Shown: piece after piece, positions 1 through 6,460 of the stretch | How positions within the stretch are numbered: position 1 is the first letter of the stretch | Layout: each line of letters begins with the position of its first letter | Assembly: GCA_009703545.1 (NCBI GenBank) | Contig: WLFX01000057.1 | Location: 1 to 6,503 of the forward strand | Reading direction: 5' to 3' | Origin: Actinomycetota bacterium | GTDB taxonomy: Bacteria > Actinomycetota > Actinomycetes > Actinomycetales > Microbacteriaceae | Length of the DNA stretch: 6,503 nt | Program-made: the position numbers and the translations under genes | The notes under the pieces: generated by a model | Seen by the model: the letters and a program-made list of their open reading frames with translations, nothing else | The model's database searches: none | Told to the model about the DNA's origin: nothing

Positions 1-50
1 AGACCGTAGCCGACGGTTGCGATGTTTCCCGTGATCTCTGCGAGAACCAT
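1..50 (-). CDS. atpE: ATP synthase F0 subunit c, N-terminal fragment (cut by window edge)
   Basis: Subunit c forms the proton-carrying rotor ring of F0 in the cytoplasmic membrane. Only the first 16 codons are inside the window: they read MVLAEITGNIATVGYG and then run off the edge. This matches the short polar start and Gly-rich beginning of helix 1 in actinobacterial c subunits; the proton-binding carboxylate of helix 2 lies outside. The ATG at 48-50 is preceded on the minus strand by GGAAGGA (57-63), about six bases from the start, a good ribosome binding site. It follows atpB after 39 bases, the standard atpB-atpE order. The identification rests on this peptide plus position, so it is strong but not complete. 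Confidence 0.88.
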   Translation of the reverse strand, partial: MVLAEITGNIATVGYG

Positions 51-89
51 GGTGTTTCCTTCCGTTGTGACCCGGATGGGTCGTTGTGG

Positions 90-893
90 TTAGTGTTCTT
101 CCGCCAGCGCGAGCTGGAGGTAGACAGCGGTCAAGAGTGTGAAAACGTAGGCCTGAAGCACGGCGACCAAGATTTCAAAGAGTGAGAATGCGATGCCGAA
201 TGCGAGAGTGCCCGCTCCCCCGACATAGCCATACCATTGGCCGATGCCGAGTACGAAAAAGTGTGTTGCCGAGAAGAGCAAAACGAGAAGTAGGTGGCCG
301 ACGATCATATTCATGAGGAGTCGGAGAGTTAGCGTGACGGGTCGAAGTACGAACGTCGAGAGCAATTCGATTGGCGTGACAACGAGATAGAACGCCTTCG
401 GCACACCGGACGGGAAGAGTGAGTTCTTGAGAAACGCACCGGGGTGCTTTTTCAGACCCGCATAGATAAACGTGAAGTACGAGACCACGGCGAGAACCAG
501 CGGTATTCCTATAACGGACGACCCGGCGATGTTGAAACCGGGAACGATTCCGGTGATGTTGAGGAACAAGACGAGGAAGAAAATCGTGGTGAGGATCGGC
601 AGGAATCGGCGACCATCCTTTTTGCCCAAAAGATCCTCGGCGATGTTGACCCGAACGAGGTCGAGACCCATTTCTATAACACCTTGAAAACGCCCGGGAA
701 CGAGCGTCATTTTGCGGGTACCGAGCCAGAAAATCACGACAAGGAGGATGACCATGATCATGCGAATGATCATGATGCGGTTCATCTCGAAGGGTGTTCC
801 TTCGAACAGGATGGCCGCGGGGAAGAATTCCGTAATCGACGGCGCGTGAAAGGTAATGCCTTCAGACAGAACGAGGCCGTTCAGTCCGTTCAC
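90..893 (-). CDS. atpB: ATP synthase F0 subunit a
   Basis: Subunit a is the membrane stator that carries the two proton half-channels against the c ring. The 267-residue product is strongly hydrophobic. It has the actinobacterial N-terminal block FHAPSITEFFP (residues 15-25), several membrane helices from about residue 40 onward, the essential arginine R191 in LTLRLLMN, and the final helix FEILVAVLQAYVFTLL (239-254) containing the conserved glutamine Q247. Length is normal for the family. The start is GTG at 891-893, chosen because AAGGAG (899-904, minus strand) lies five bases upstream and the following residues fit the family N-terminus. It follows the atpI-like gene after 57 bases and precedes atpE. 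Nothing is missing or unusual in the visible motifs. Confidence 0.97.
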   Translation of the reverse strand: MNGLNGLVLSEGITFHAPSITEFFPAAILFEGTPFEMNRIMIIRMIMVILLVVIFWLGTRKMTLVPGRFQGVIEMGLDLVRVNIAEDLLGKKDGRRFLPILTTIFFLVLFLNITGIVPGFNIAGSSVIGIPLVLAVVSYFTFIYAGLKKHPGAFLKNSLFPSGVPKAFYLVVTPIELLSTFVLRPVTLTLRLLMNMIVGHLLLVLLFSATHFFVLGIGQWYGYVGGAGTLAFGIAFSLFEILVAVLQAYVFTLLTAVYLQLALAEEH

Positions 894-898
894 GTTGT

Positions 899-904
899 CT
901 CCTT
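899..904 (-). promoter_or_regulatory. Ribosome binding site for atpB
   Basis: AAGGAG on the minus strand, five bases before the GTG start of atpB. It decides a non-ATG start. It lies in the 57-base gap after the atpI-like gene. A weak 5-bp dyad (AGCGC, six-base loop, GCGCT, 911-926) sits just upstream; it has no U-tract, so it is not a convincing terminator. No promoter hexamers were recognised in this gap. Confidence 0.75.
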
Positions 905-950
905 GAGTCGAGCGCTACCCTGCGCTGCATGGGCTCATTTAGTGTCGAGC

Positions 951-1382
951 CTACACCATGTCGACAATGGGAACACGAGCCCTCGAGATGGCAACAACGT
1001 CGCTCATAAGGGCTCCGAGGACCGCCGCGATGACGCAACTGAAGGCGATAACGGTATCGAGTGAATCGGAATTTCGGATGGCAAAAGCCACCACGAGAAA
1101 GAGGACAAATTTGAGAAGCCACGAACCGAGAACGATCCCGAAAAACAGCCCCGAAGCGATGCTTCCGCCGCTCGCTTTGTGTCCGACAAGAATGCTCCCA
1201 GCGGTAATTCCCATGAACACGAATGCCACGGCGCTTCCGACGAGTGCGCTCCAGATTCCCTTTTCGCCGACCAACGAGTAACCGATCGCACCGCCGACGA
1301 GCGCAATAGCGAGCGTCACGATCGCCCCGATGAAAAGTGCGCTACGTAATGCTTTCGCCGCGAGCTGAACGGCGCTACTCAT
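951..1382 (-). CDS. Small four-helix membrane protein in the atpI position
   Basis: The product is 143 residues with four predicted membrane spans at roughly residues 13-35, 43-65, 77-101 and 110-131, and a short polar tail. In many bacteria a protein of this size and topology (AtpI) precedes atpB and is thought to help assemble the c ring or to aid magnesium/cation handling. Primary sequence in this family is poorly conserved, so the assignment rests mainly on position and topology. The start is ATG at 1380-1382, which overlaps the end of the wecA-like gene by eight bases (ATGAGTAG). GGAGGA lies about six bases upstream inside that gene. The frame is open further upstream, but an earlier start would overlap wecA deeply and lacks this site. 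A generic membrane protein is the alternative. Confidence 0.75.
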   Translation of the reverse strand: MSSAVQLAAKALRSALFIGAIVTLAIALVGGAIGYSLVGEKGIWSALVGSAVAFVFMGITAGSILVGHKASGGSIASGLFFGIVLGSWLLKFVLFLVVAFAIRNSDSLDTVIAFSCVIAAVLGALMSDVVAISRARVPIVDMV

Positions 1383-2502
1383 GGGTGTCCTCCGGAATAT
1401 CGCCGAACAGATTGATGGGCTTTTCGCGACCGAGCGGTGCAATGGTCAAAATTGTGGTCACGACAAGCCCTGCACCAACGATTCCCGTTGCCACCGGTGC
1501 GTCAACAAACATGAACAGCAGCGCCCCAACAGCGACGACAACGGTCCATGCATACAAAATCAGAACTGCTTGAAAGTGCGTGTGTCCCATATCCAGCAGG
1601 CGGTGATGAAGATGCTTTCGGTCGGCCGCAAAAGGCGACTGACCGTTCAGAATGCGTCGAGTAACCGCGAGTACAAAGTCCACAAGAGGAACAATAAGAA
1701 CGGCGAGCGGAAGCGCGAGCGGAATGAAAGCGGGAACAAATTGCCCTGGGTCAATTCGGGTCGGGTCTACCTGCCCGGTCACCAAGATAGTTGATGCCGC
1801 CAGAACGAGGCCAATGACCAGAGCGCCCGAATCGCCCATGAACATCTTGGCGGGATGCCAATTGACGGGCAGGAATCCAATGAGGGCTCCGCAGAGCGCC
1901 GCGGTCAGGAGCGTCGAGAGATTGAAGTAACTTGTTTGGCCTGGACCGTTAGAGAGAATGTAGGAATAAATGAAGAAAACCGTCCCGGCAATGAGGGTCA
2001 CGCCAGCGACTAATCCATCGAGACCGTCAATAAAGTTGATTGCGTTCATGACGAGGACGACCGCAAAAACGGTGAGCACGAGAGACATCGTGGGCGACAG
2101 CAGCGCGATGAAACCAAACGGCAAACTGACGATTTGCACACCACACCAGGCGAGCACGCCTGCGGCAATCAATTGAGCACCAAGTTTGACGAGCCAATTC
2201 AAGTCGATGAGGTCGTCTATCACTCCGACCACTGCCATGAGAAGAATCCCGATTCCGATTCCGATGACCGGCATGATGTTGACGAAAACTGGCGCAAACA
2301 CGGGAAGGAATGTCGCGGCAATGAGCGCCGAACCAAGTCCGAGGACGATGGCAACACCGCCGAGACGCGGTGTCGGCGTCGTGTGGACGTCTCGGTCACG
2401 AATCAAGGGATAGATCCTGAAGCGGTGACTCACGCGAAGTAGAGCGTGGGAACCAAGGAACGAAATGATTGCCGCGACGCACCCAATGATCAAATAATTC
2501 AT
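1375..2502 (-). CDS. wecA: WecA/TagO-type polyprenyl-phosphate sugar-1-phosphate transferase
   Basis: MraY-like glycosyltransferase family 4 enzymes move a sugar-1-phosphate, usually GlcNAc-1-P from UDP-GlcNAc, onto polyprenyl (in Actinobacteria decaprenyl) phosphate at the inner membrane face. This is the first step of lipid-linked glycan assembly. The 375-residue product is polytopic and has every family signature in order: H40 with PTPRLGG (43-49), the Mg-binding DDLIDL (96-101), NFIDGLDGL (156-164), FMGDSGA (221-227) and the His-rich loop HLHHRLLDMGH (297-307). It is the WecA/Rfe type rather than MraY by its context in the rho-to-atp cluster and by the HLHHRL loop. The ATG at 2500-2502 overlaps the tsaC stop in an ATGA, implying translational coupling. 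The exact sugar cannot be read from sequence; in mycobacteria the equivalent starts arabinogalactan linker synthesis. Confidence 0.93.
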   Translation of the reverse strand: MNYLIIGCVAAIISFLGSHALLRVSHRFRIYPLIRDRDVHTTPTPRLGGVAIVLGLGSALIAATFLPVFAPVFVNIMPVIGIGIGILLMAVVGVIDDLIDLNWLVKLGAQLIAAGVLAWCGVQIVSLPFGFIALLSPTMSLVLTVFAVVLVMNAINFIDGLDGLVAGVTLIAGTVFFIYSYILSNGPGQTSYFNLSTLLTAALCGALIGFLPVNWHPAKMFMGDSGALVIGLVLAASTILVTGQVDPTRIDPGQFVPAFIPLALPLAVLIVPLVDFVLAVTRRILNGQSPFAADRKHLHHRLLDMGHTHFQAVLILYAWTVVVAVGALLFMFVDAPVATGIVGAGLVVTTILTIAPLGREKPINLFGDIPEDTHE

Positions 2503-3164
2503 TCGTCGCCCTCGGCAAGTACCCCGAGCACATCGCGAATCGCTTCCCGAGTAATCGTTCCTTCACGCAATATCCGAGCGGGCTGACCATCACGTGTCGG
2601 TGTCGCGTCGACGATTGTCGAGCCGGCGCGCGACCCCGACGACACTCCGGCATCCAGATAGACCGAGACTCGGTCTCCCAATTGATCCAACGCTTCGGCT
2701 GCAGTCAGAGCCGCAGGCTTCCCCGTGAGGTTTGCGCTTGATACGGCCAGTGGTCCTGTCTCGCTCAACAATTCACGCACGAGATCGTGATCGGGCATTC
2801 GTAGCGCGACCGTTCCGTTGGTCTCACCCAAGTCCCATTCGAGGGTCGACCGCGCCGAAACCACTATCGTCAATCCGCCAGGCCAGAACGCGTCGGCGAG
2901 TTTTTCCACCTCAGGAGTGATGTACTCAGCGAGTGCCGTCGCGGTGTCGATTCCCGACACGAGAACGGGAGGCGGCGACTGGCGTCCCCGTCCTTTTGCG
3001 TCGAGCAACTTCTGGACAGCGGCTGGGTTAAACGCATCAGCGGCAATCCCGTACACCGTGTCAGTCGGGAGTACGACCAGGTCGCCGCGACCGATAGCCT
3101 GTCTGGCCAGTCGCAGTCCCGTCAAGGCCTCATTCGTTTCGAGGCAGTTATAGATTGTGCCCAT
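2499..3164 (-). CDS. tsaC: L-threonylcarbamoyladenylate synthase (YrdC/Sua5 domain)
   Basis: This cytoplasmic enzyme makes threonylcarbamoyl-AMP from threonine, bicarbonate and ATP, the first step of t6A37 modification in ANN-decoding tRNAs. From the start chosen here it has about 221 residues, a single YrdC domain without the extra C-terminal Sua5 domain. Visible motifs are LPTDTVYG near the N-terminus, the AKGRGRQ basic segment (KxR element), VALRMPDH, the SSANLTGK motif (S-x-N element) and GSTIVD before ILREG. I chose ATG 3162-3164 because MGTIYNC matches the usual family N-terminus. An in-frame ATG at 3180-3182 adds six residues, lies only six bases after the prmC stop and has a weak AGG upstream, so it remains possible. 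The stop overlaps the wecA start by four bases. Confidence 0.93.
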   Translation of the reverse strand: MGTIYNCLETNEALTGLRLARQAIGRGDLVVLPTDTVYGIAADAFNPAAVQKLLDAKGRGRQSPPPVLVSGIDTATALAEYITPEVEKLADAFWPGGLTIVVSARSTLEWDLGETNGTVALRMPDHDLVRELLSETGPLAVSSANLTGKPAALTAAEALDQLGDRVSVYLDAGVSSGSRAGSTIVDATPTRDGQPARILREGTITREAIRDVLGVLAEGDE

Positions 3165-3188
3165 CCCTGACAGTTTAGCCATGGGCGC

Positions 3189-4046
3189 CTAGCGAACCGC
3201 GGTGAGGGCTCGTTCGCGTTGGAGGAGGTCGTTGTGGGTAGTTATCATCGTGAAGCCAGCTTCTGTGGCAATGGCTCGAACGGCCTCCCCCTGCCCGTCG
3301 CCGTGCTCAACGACGAGCGTGCCACCGGGGCGCAAGAGGAGGGCGGCGCGGGCGATGAAGACGCGAATGTCTCGAAGCCCGTCTTCTCCGCCAAATAGTG
3401 CGACCTCGGGGTCGTACCCCAGCACCTCAATATCTAATGGTTTTTCGGAGTCGGGGATGTACGGCGGATTCGCAACAACGACATCGATGGTGCCGTTAAG
3501 TTCCGGCAGTGCGCTTGATACGTCACCAATCACCAGCGTCACTCGCTCGTCGCCATATCGCGCGATGTTGCGCTGCGCCCATTCGGCCGCGACGGCCGAC
3601 AGTTCAATGGCAAATACTTCGGCGTTGGGAACCTCGGTTGCCAGTGCAAGAGCAAGAGCTCCTGTCCCAGTACCCAGATCGACGGCACGAGGCCTGGGTG
3701 ACGGAATTTGCCGGAGAGCGTCGATTGCCCATTCGGCGATCAGTTCGGTTTCGGGCCGCGGGACGAGGACGCCTGGACCGACGGCGAGAACGAGGTGACG
3801 AAACGGCGACTCCCCCGTGATGTGTTGGAGTGGTTCTCGCGATTCGCGGCGGCCGGCGAGGACGTTGATTTCCGCCGCCAACGTCTCGCCCAGTTCAACG
3901 CCCATGAACGACTTGGTGGCCACCTCCCCGCGGGTCCAGCCGGCGACATGACCAACGATTAGTTCGGCGTCCGCGAGAGCAGACTCGATTCCAACACGGT
4001 CGAACCGCTCGGCGAGAGCGGAAACAATCTCGCCGACCGAGGTCAC
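3189..4046 (-). CDS. prmC: Peptide chain release factor N5-glutamine methyltransferase
   Basis: PrmC (HemK) uses S-adenosylmethionine to methylate the glutamine of the GGQ motif in RF1 and RF2, which raises peptide release efficiency. From the chosen start the product has 285 residues, a normal length. An N-terminal helical domain ends with EPLQHITGE (about 71-79), followed by VPRPETE (95-101), the SAM-binding loop DLGTGTGAL (123-131) and the catalytic, substrate-glutamine-binding ANPPYIP (192-198). The chosen start is GTG at 4044-4046, whose GTGA overlaps the prfA stop. The frame is open 19 codons further upstream to an ATG, but that would overlap prfA more and adds an Arg-rich stretch with no family resemblance. 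Its neighbour prfA encodes its substrate. Confidence 0.95.
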   Translation of the reverse strand: MTSVGEIVSALAERFDRVGIESALADAELIVGHVAGWTRGEVATKSFMGVELGETLAAEINVLAGRRESREPLQHITGESPFRHLVLAVGPGVLVPRPETELIAEWAIDALRQIPSPRPRAVDLGTGTGALALALATEVPNAEVFAIELSAVAAEWAQRNIARYGDERVTLVIGDVSSALPELNGTIDVVVANPPYIPDSEKPLDIEVLGYDPEVALFGGEDGLRDIRVFIARAALLLRPGGTLVVEHGDGQGEAVRAIATEAGFTMITTHNDLLQRERALTAVR

Positions 4047-5128
4047 GATCCGGTTGACTCCGAGAGCGCCTTCAGTTGCGCCTCTTCGTCGACAGCGATA
4101 CACGAGTCAATAATCGGTTCCAGCGCGCCGTTCATCACCTGATCGAGGTTGTACGACTTGTACCCCGTGCGGTGATCCGCAATCCGGTTCTCGGGGAAGT
4201 TATAGGTTCGGATTCGCTCGGAGCGATCCATCCCGCGAATCTGGCTCTTGCGGGCGTCGCTCGCGACAGCATCCCGTTCTTCTTGCTGACGCGCGAGTAG
4301 GCGCGCGCGCAGAACGCGCATCGCCGATTCCTTGTTTTGGATTTGGCTCTTCTCGTTCTGACACGACACCACGATTCCGGTCGCAATGTGGGTGATGCGA
4401 ACAGCAGAGTCGGTCGTGTTGACAGACTGGCCGCCAGGTCCACCCGAGCGGAAGACATCGATACGGATGTCATTCGGGCTGATAGCGACTTCTTCGGGTT
4501 CGTCAACCTCAGGAAACACCAGAACACCCGTCGTCGACGTGTGAATTCGGCCCTGCGCTTCGGTTGCAGGAACACGTTGAACGCGATGAACGCCGCCTTC
4601 ATATTTGAGCTTCGCCCACGCACCGTTGGCGGGCTCAGTGGCGTTGGTCTTAATTGCGAGCTGAACGTCTTTGAAACCGCCGAGGTCGCTGTCGGTGCGG
4701 TCGAGAATCTCGACGCGCCAGCCACGGCTGTCGGCGTACTGGGTGTACATGCGAAGAAGATCGGCGGCGAACAAAGCGCTTTCCGCTCCACCTTCACCAC
4801 CTTTAATTTCCATGATGACATCTCGGCCGTCGTCGGGATCACGAGGGATAAGTAAACGACGAAGCTTCTCTTCGAGCTCGGTGACGCTCGCTTCCATCGG
4901 CGCAATCTCAGAAGCGAATACCTCGTCATCCTTGGCGAGTTCCTTTGCCGCCGCGAGATCATCACGAGCTGCGGACAACGCCTCGTGCGTTGTGACGATT
5001 TGATTCAACTCCGAATAACGGCGATTGAGTTTCTTGGCACGAGCCGGATTCGTGTGAATCGCCGAATCAGCGAGTTCCACCTGAAGAGCAGCGTGTTCCG
5101 CGACGAGACCGTCGATTGATTCGAGCAT
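4043..5128 (-). CDS. prfA: Peptide chain release factor 1
   Basis: RF1 recognises UAA and UAG in the ribosomal A site and triggers hydrolysis of the finished peptide. The 361-residue product has the normal length. It has a coiled-coil N-terminal domain (about 1-95), a codon-recognition region with the RF1-type tripeptide P187-A-T189 in [16 protein letters not shown], and the universal catalytic motif GGQ at 232-234 ([11 protein letters not shown]). C-terminal blocks [17 protein letters not shown] and [14 protein letters not shown] are also typical. The PAT tripeptide separates it from RF2, which has SPF. The ATG is at 5126-5128, with AAGGG at about eight bases upstream overlapping the rho stop codon, so it is probably coupled to rho translation. 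The spacer from rho is nine bases; rpmE, which occupies this place in mycobacteria, is absent. Confidence 0.98.
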   Translation of the reverse strand: MLESIDGLVAEHAALQVELADSAIHTNPARAKKLNRRYSELNQIVTTHEALSAARDDLAAAKELAKDDEVFASEIAPMEASVTELEEKLRRLLIPRDPDDGRDVIMEIKGGEGGAESALFAADLLRMYTQYADSRGWRVEILDRTDSDLGGFKDVQLAIKTNATEPANGAWAKLKYEGGVHRVQRVPATEAQGRIHTSTTGVLVFPEVDEPEEVAISPNDIRIDVFRSGGPGGQSVNTTDSAVRITHIATGIVVSCQNEKSQIQNKESAMRVLRARLLARQQEERDAVASDARKSQIRGMDRSERIRTYNFPENRIADHRTGYKSYNLDQVMNGALEPIIDSCIAVDEEAQLKALSESTGS

Positions 5129-5137
5129 GATGAGCCC

Positions 5138-6373
5138 TTAGAGCGTGACGACGACGGTGGCGATATCGAGGAGTTCGTCTCGAACCGCACCAGGGAATCC
5201 GTCAGTCTGATTATCGATTGTGGCAATGACGGTAAGTGAGCCACCCGTTTCGAGTGCGCGCCCTGCACCGAAAAGGCGCTTGGCGGCCGAGAACACGGCA
5301 GCGTCAACCGCTCCGTCACCGAGAGGCCGTGAGCCCTGAATGACCGCCAGCTGGTTCTTGGAGACACGGGTCATCGAATCAATAAGGACGACAACGTGAT
5401 GTCCCTTTTCGACGAGTCGCTTCGCCCGCGCGATGGCGAGGTCAGCAACGGTCACATGCTCGTCCGCGTGGCGGTCGTATGACGAGGCGCTGACTTCTCC
5501 GCGAACTCCACGGCCGAGTGCCGTTACGTCCTCGGGCAAGCCCTCGGAAACGACGACCATGAGGTGGGCGTCCGTTGCGCTTGCCGAAATCTCGGCGGCG
5601 AGGTCTCGAATCACAGCGGTGCGACTCGCGCCCGCGGCAGCGTCAATGAGGACGCGGTCACCCTTTTTTACCGAGCCGAAACGACCGTTCAAACCCAGTC
5701 CCTCGCTCGCGTGAACGGCAACGAGGTCGTTGAAGTCGTCGCGGACGACGGCCTCTTCTGGTGCCGCACCGTTCACAAAATCGATCGTTGCAAGGGCGTT
5801 GTACTTCTGACGATTTTGGAAGTCGTTGTCGCGAGGCTGGCGGATTGCTCCAACAATGGCGTCGCCTTTGCGAAGGTTGTACTTTTTGACCTGACCGAGC
5901 GCGACATAGATGTCGGCAGGGCTGGCAAGGTAGCCAGCAGTTCGAACGAAGGCGTAGTTGTCGAGAATGTCCAAGATTCCGGCAACAGGAATGAGAACGT
6001 CATCATCGCTCACGCCATCAAAATCATCGTCACGTCCACGACCGCGCTTGCGGTTGCGCTGGCGACTGCGACCGTTGTCCGCCTGGGAATCATCGGATTC
6101 GGAAGAATCCGCGTTGTCCGATGTCTCGGCATCGACGGCGGCCCCAGCGGCGGCGCGCCCACGACCGCGACCGCGAGTGCGACGGCCAGCGGGGACTTCC
6201 CCGTCACTTGGCGCATCGCCCGAATCGGTTGCCGACTCAGCGGCGGGGGCGTCGTGGGTGACTACCTCAACCGGTGCGTCAGCGGACTTCTTGGTAGCCC
6301 GTCGCGGTGCGCGCTTTCGAGCTGGCGCTTCCGCACCGTCAGCGGCGGGTACGTCTGTTATTTCGTTATCCAT
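5138..6373 (-). CDS. rho: Rho-like protein with intact RNA-binding half and degenerate, truncated ATPase half
   Basis: Canonical Rho is a hexameric RNA-dependent ATPase that ends transcription. This 411-residue product is clearly homologous but unlike a working Rho. Residues 1-125 form a disordered extension with Arg/Gly-rich (GRRTRGRGRGR, 63-73; RKRGRGR, 108-114) and acidic tracts, common in actinobacterial Rho. Residues 126-200 match the RNA-binding cold-shock-like domain (YAFVR, YLASPADIYV, KKYNLRKGD). From about 228 the ATPase domain is altered. About 11 residues before the P-loop are missing, the P-loop reads AAAGASRT instead of PPKAGKT type (E. coli K184 becomes R251, G183 becomes S250), and the catalytic Glu211 position is G278. 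The Walker B aspartate D332 (VVVLIDSMTR) remains. Similarity continues through KRLFGAGRALETGGSLTVIAT but stops near E. coli position 335-340, so the arginine finger is absent and the R-loop lysine is replaced. The homology is collinear, without frameshift. AAGGAG six bases before the ATG gives a good start. I infer a retained pseudo-ATPase; a hidden second rho elsewhere cannot be excluded. Confidence 0.9.
   Translation of the reverse strand: MDNEITDVPAADGAEAPARKRAPRRATKKSADAPVEVVTHDAPAAESATDSGDAPSDGEVPAGRRTRGRGRGRAAAGAAVDAETSDNADSSESDDSQADNGRSRQRNRKRGRGRDDDFDGVSDDDVLIPVAGILDILDNYAFVRTAGYLASPADIYVALGQVKKYNLRKGDAIVGAIRQPRDNDFQNRQKYNALATIDFVNGAAPEEAVVRDDFNDLVAVHASEGLGLNGRFGSVKKGDRVLIDAAAGASRTAVIRDLAAEISASATDAHLMVVVSEGLPEDVTALGRGVRGEVSASSYDRHADEHVTVADLAIARAKRLVEKGHHVVVLIDSMTRVSKNQLAVIQGSRPLGDGAVDAAVFSAAKRLFGAGRALETGGSLTVIATIDNQTDGFPGAVRDELLDIATVVVTL
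5640..5669 (-). other. Possible -1 frameshift signal inside rho: A AAA AAG plus hairpin
   Basis: The minus strand reads GTA AAA AAG GGT GAC at codons 235-239 of rho, which places the heptamer A AAA AAG (5663-5669) exactly in the frame needed for -1 slippage. After a seven-base spacer there is a 5-bp perfect stem (GCGTC, loop CTCATT, GACGC; 5640-5655). A -1 shift would add one glycine and meet TGA at once, giving a protein of about 238 residues that is only the RNA-binding half. The heptamer is the one used in dnaX. The stem is short and no upstream Shine-Dalgarno-like stimulator is visible, so function is speculative; lysine codons plus a small dyad could produce this by chance. Confidence 0.25.
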
Positions 6374-6379
6374 TGGTTA

Positions 6380-6385
6380 CTCCTT
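6380..6385 (-). promoter_or_regulatory. Ribosome binding site for rho
   Basis: AAGGAG on the minus strand, six bases before the ATG at 6371-6373. It fixes the rho start and shows that the altered gene still has a strong translation signal. Confidence 0.8.
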
Positions 6386-6399
6386 GATGTGTCACATCA
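6385..6399. promoter_or_regulatory. Perfect palindrome abutting the rho ribosome binding site
   Basis: TGATGTGTCACATCA is a perfect dyad with 7-base arms and a single central base. On the transcript it ends exactly where AAGGAG (6380-6385) begins, about ten bases before the rho start codon. It could be an operator for a dimeric regulator, or an RNA hairpin (six pairs, three-base loop) affecting access to the ribosome binding site. A second overlapping small dyad, TCAC-N-GTGA, lies at its upstream side. No known regulator consensus was matched. Confidence 0.4.
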
Positions 6400-6460
6400 C
6401 TGTGAGCAATCGCACAACGCGATATTCAGTGAGGTGAATCGAAACCTGCTCGGGATTCGG

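Noticed and set aside
911..926. Terminator between the atpI-like gene and atpB
   Set aside because: The stem is only five pairs, has no U-tract, and lies inside an operon whose next gene has its own ribosome binding site.
444..1064. Long plus-strand open frame opposite atpB and the atpI-like gene
   Set aside because: It lies antisense to well-supported genes, its product is a charged low-complexity sequence with no recognisable domain, and it has no good ribosome binding site.
4047..4103. Upstream ATG extending prmC by 19 codons
   Set aside because: The added Arg-rich peptide is the shifted reading of the prfA end, and the GTG in the GTGA overlap gives the usual family length.
5138..6373. 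Rho truncation as a frameshift or assembly artefact
   Set aside because: Similarity to Rho is collinear in one frame right up to the stop, and prfA begins nine bases later, so there is no leftover C-terminal Rho sequence in another frame. The substitutions in the P-loop and at the catalytic glutamate are separate from the truncation.
6385..6406. Possible Crp/GlxR-type site near the rho start
   Set aside because: TGTGA and TCACA-like half-sites occur, but in the wrong orientation and spacing: the plus strand reads TCACA, four bases, TGTGA rather than TGTGA-N6-TCACA.
5958..6437. Plus-strand open frame opposite the 5' part of rho
   Set aside because: Its Ser/Arg/Pro-rich product is the reverse reading of the repetitive rho N-terminal extension; there is no independent evidence for a gene.
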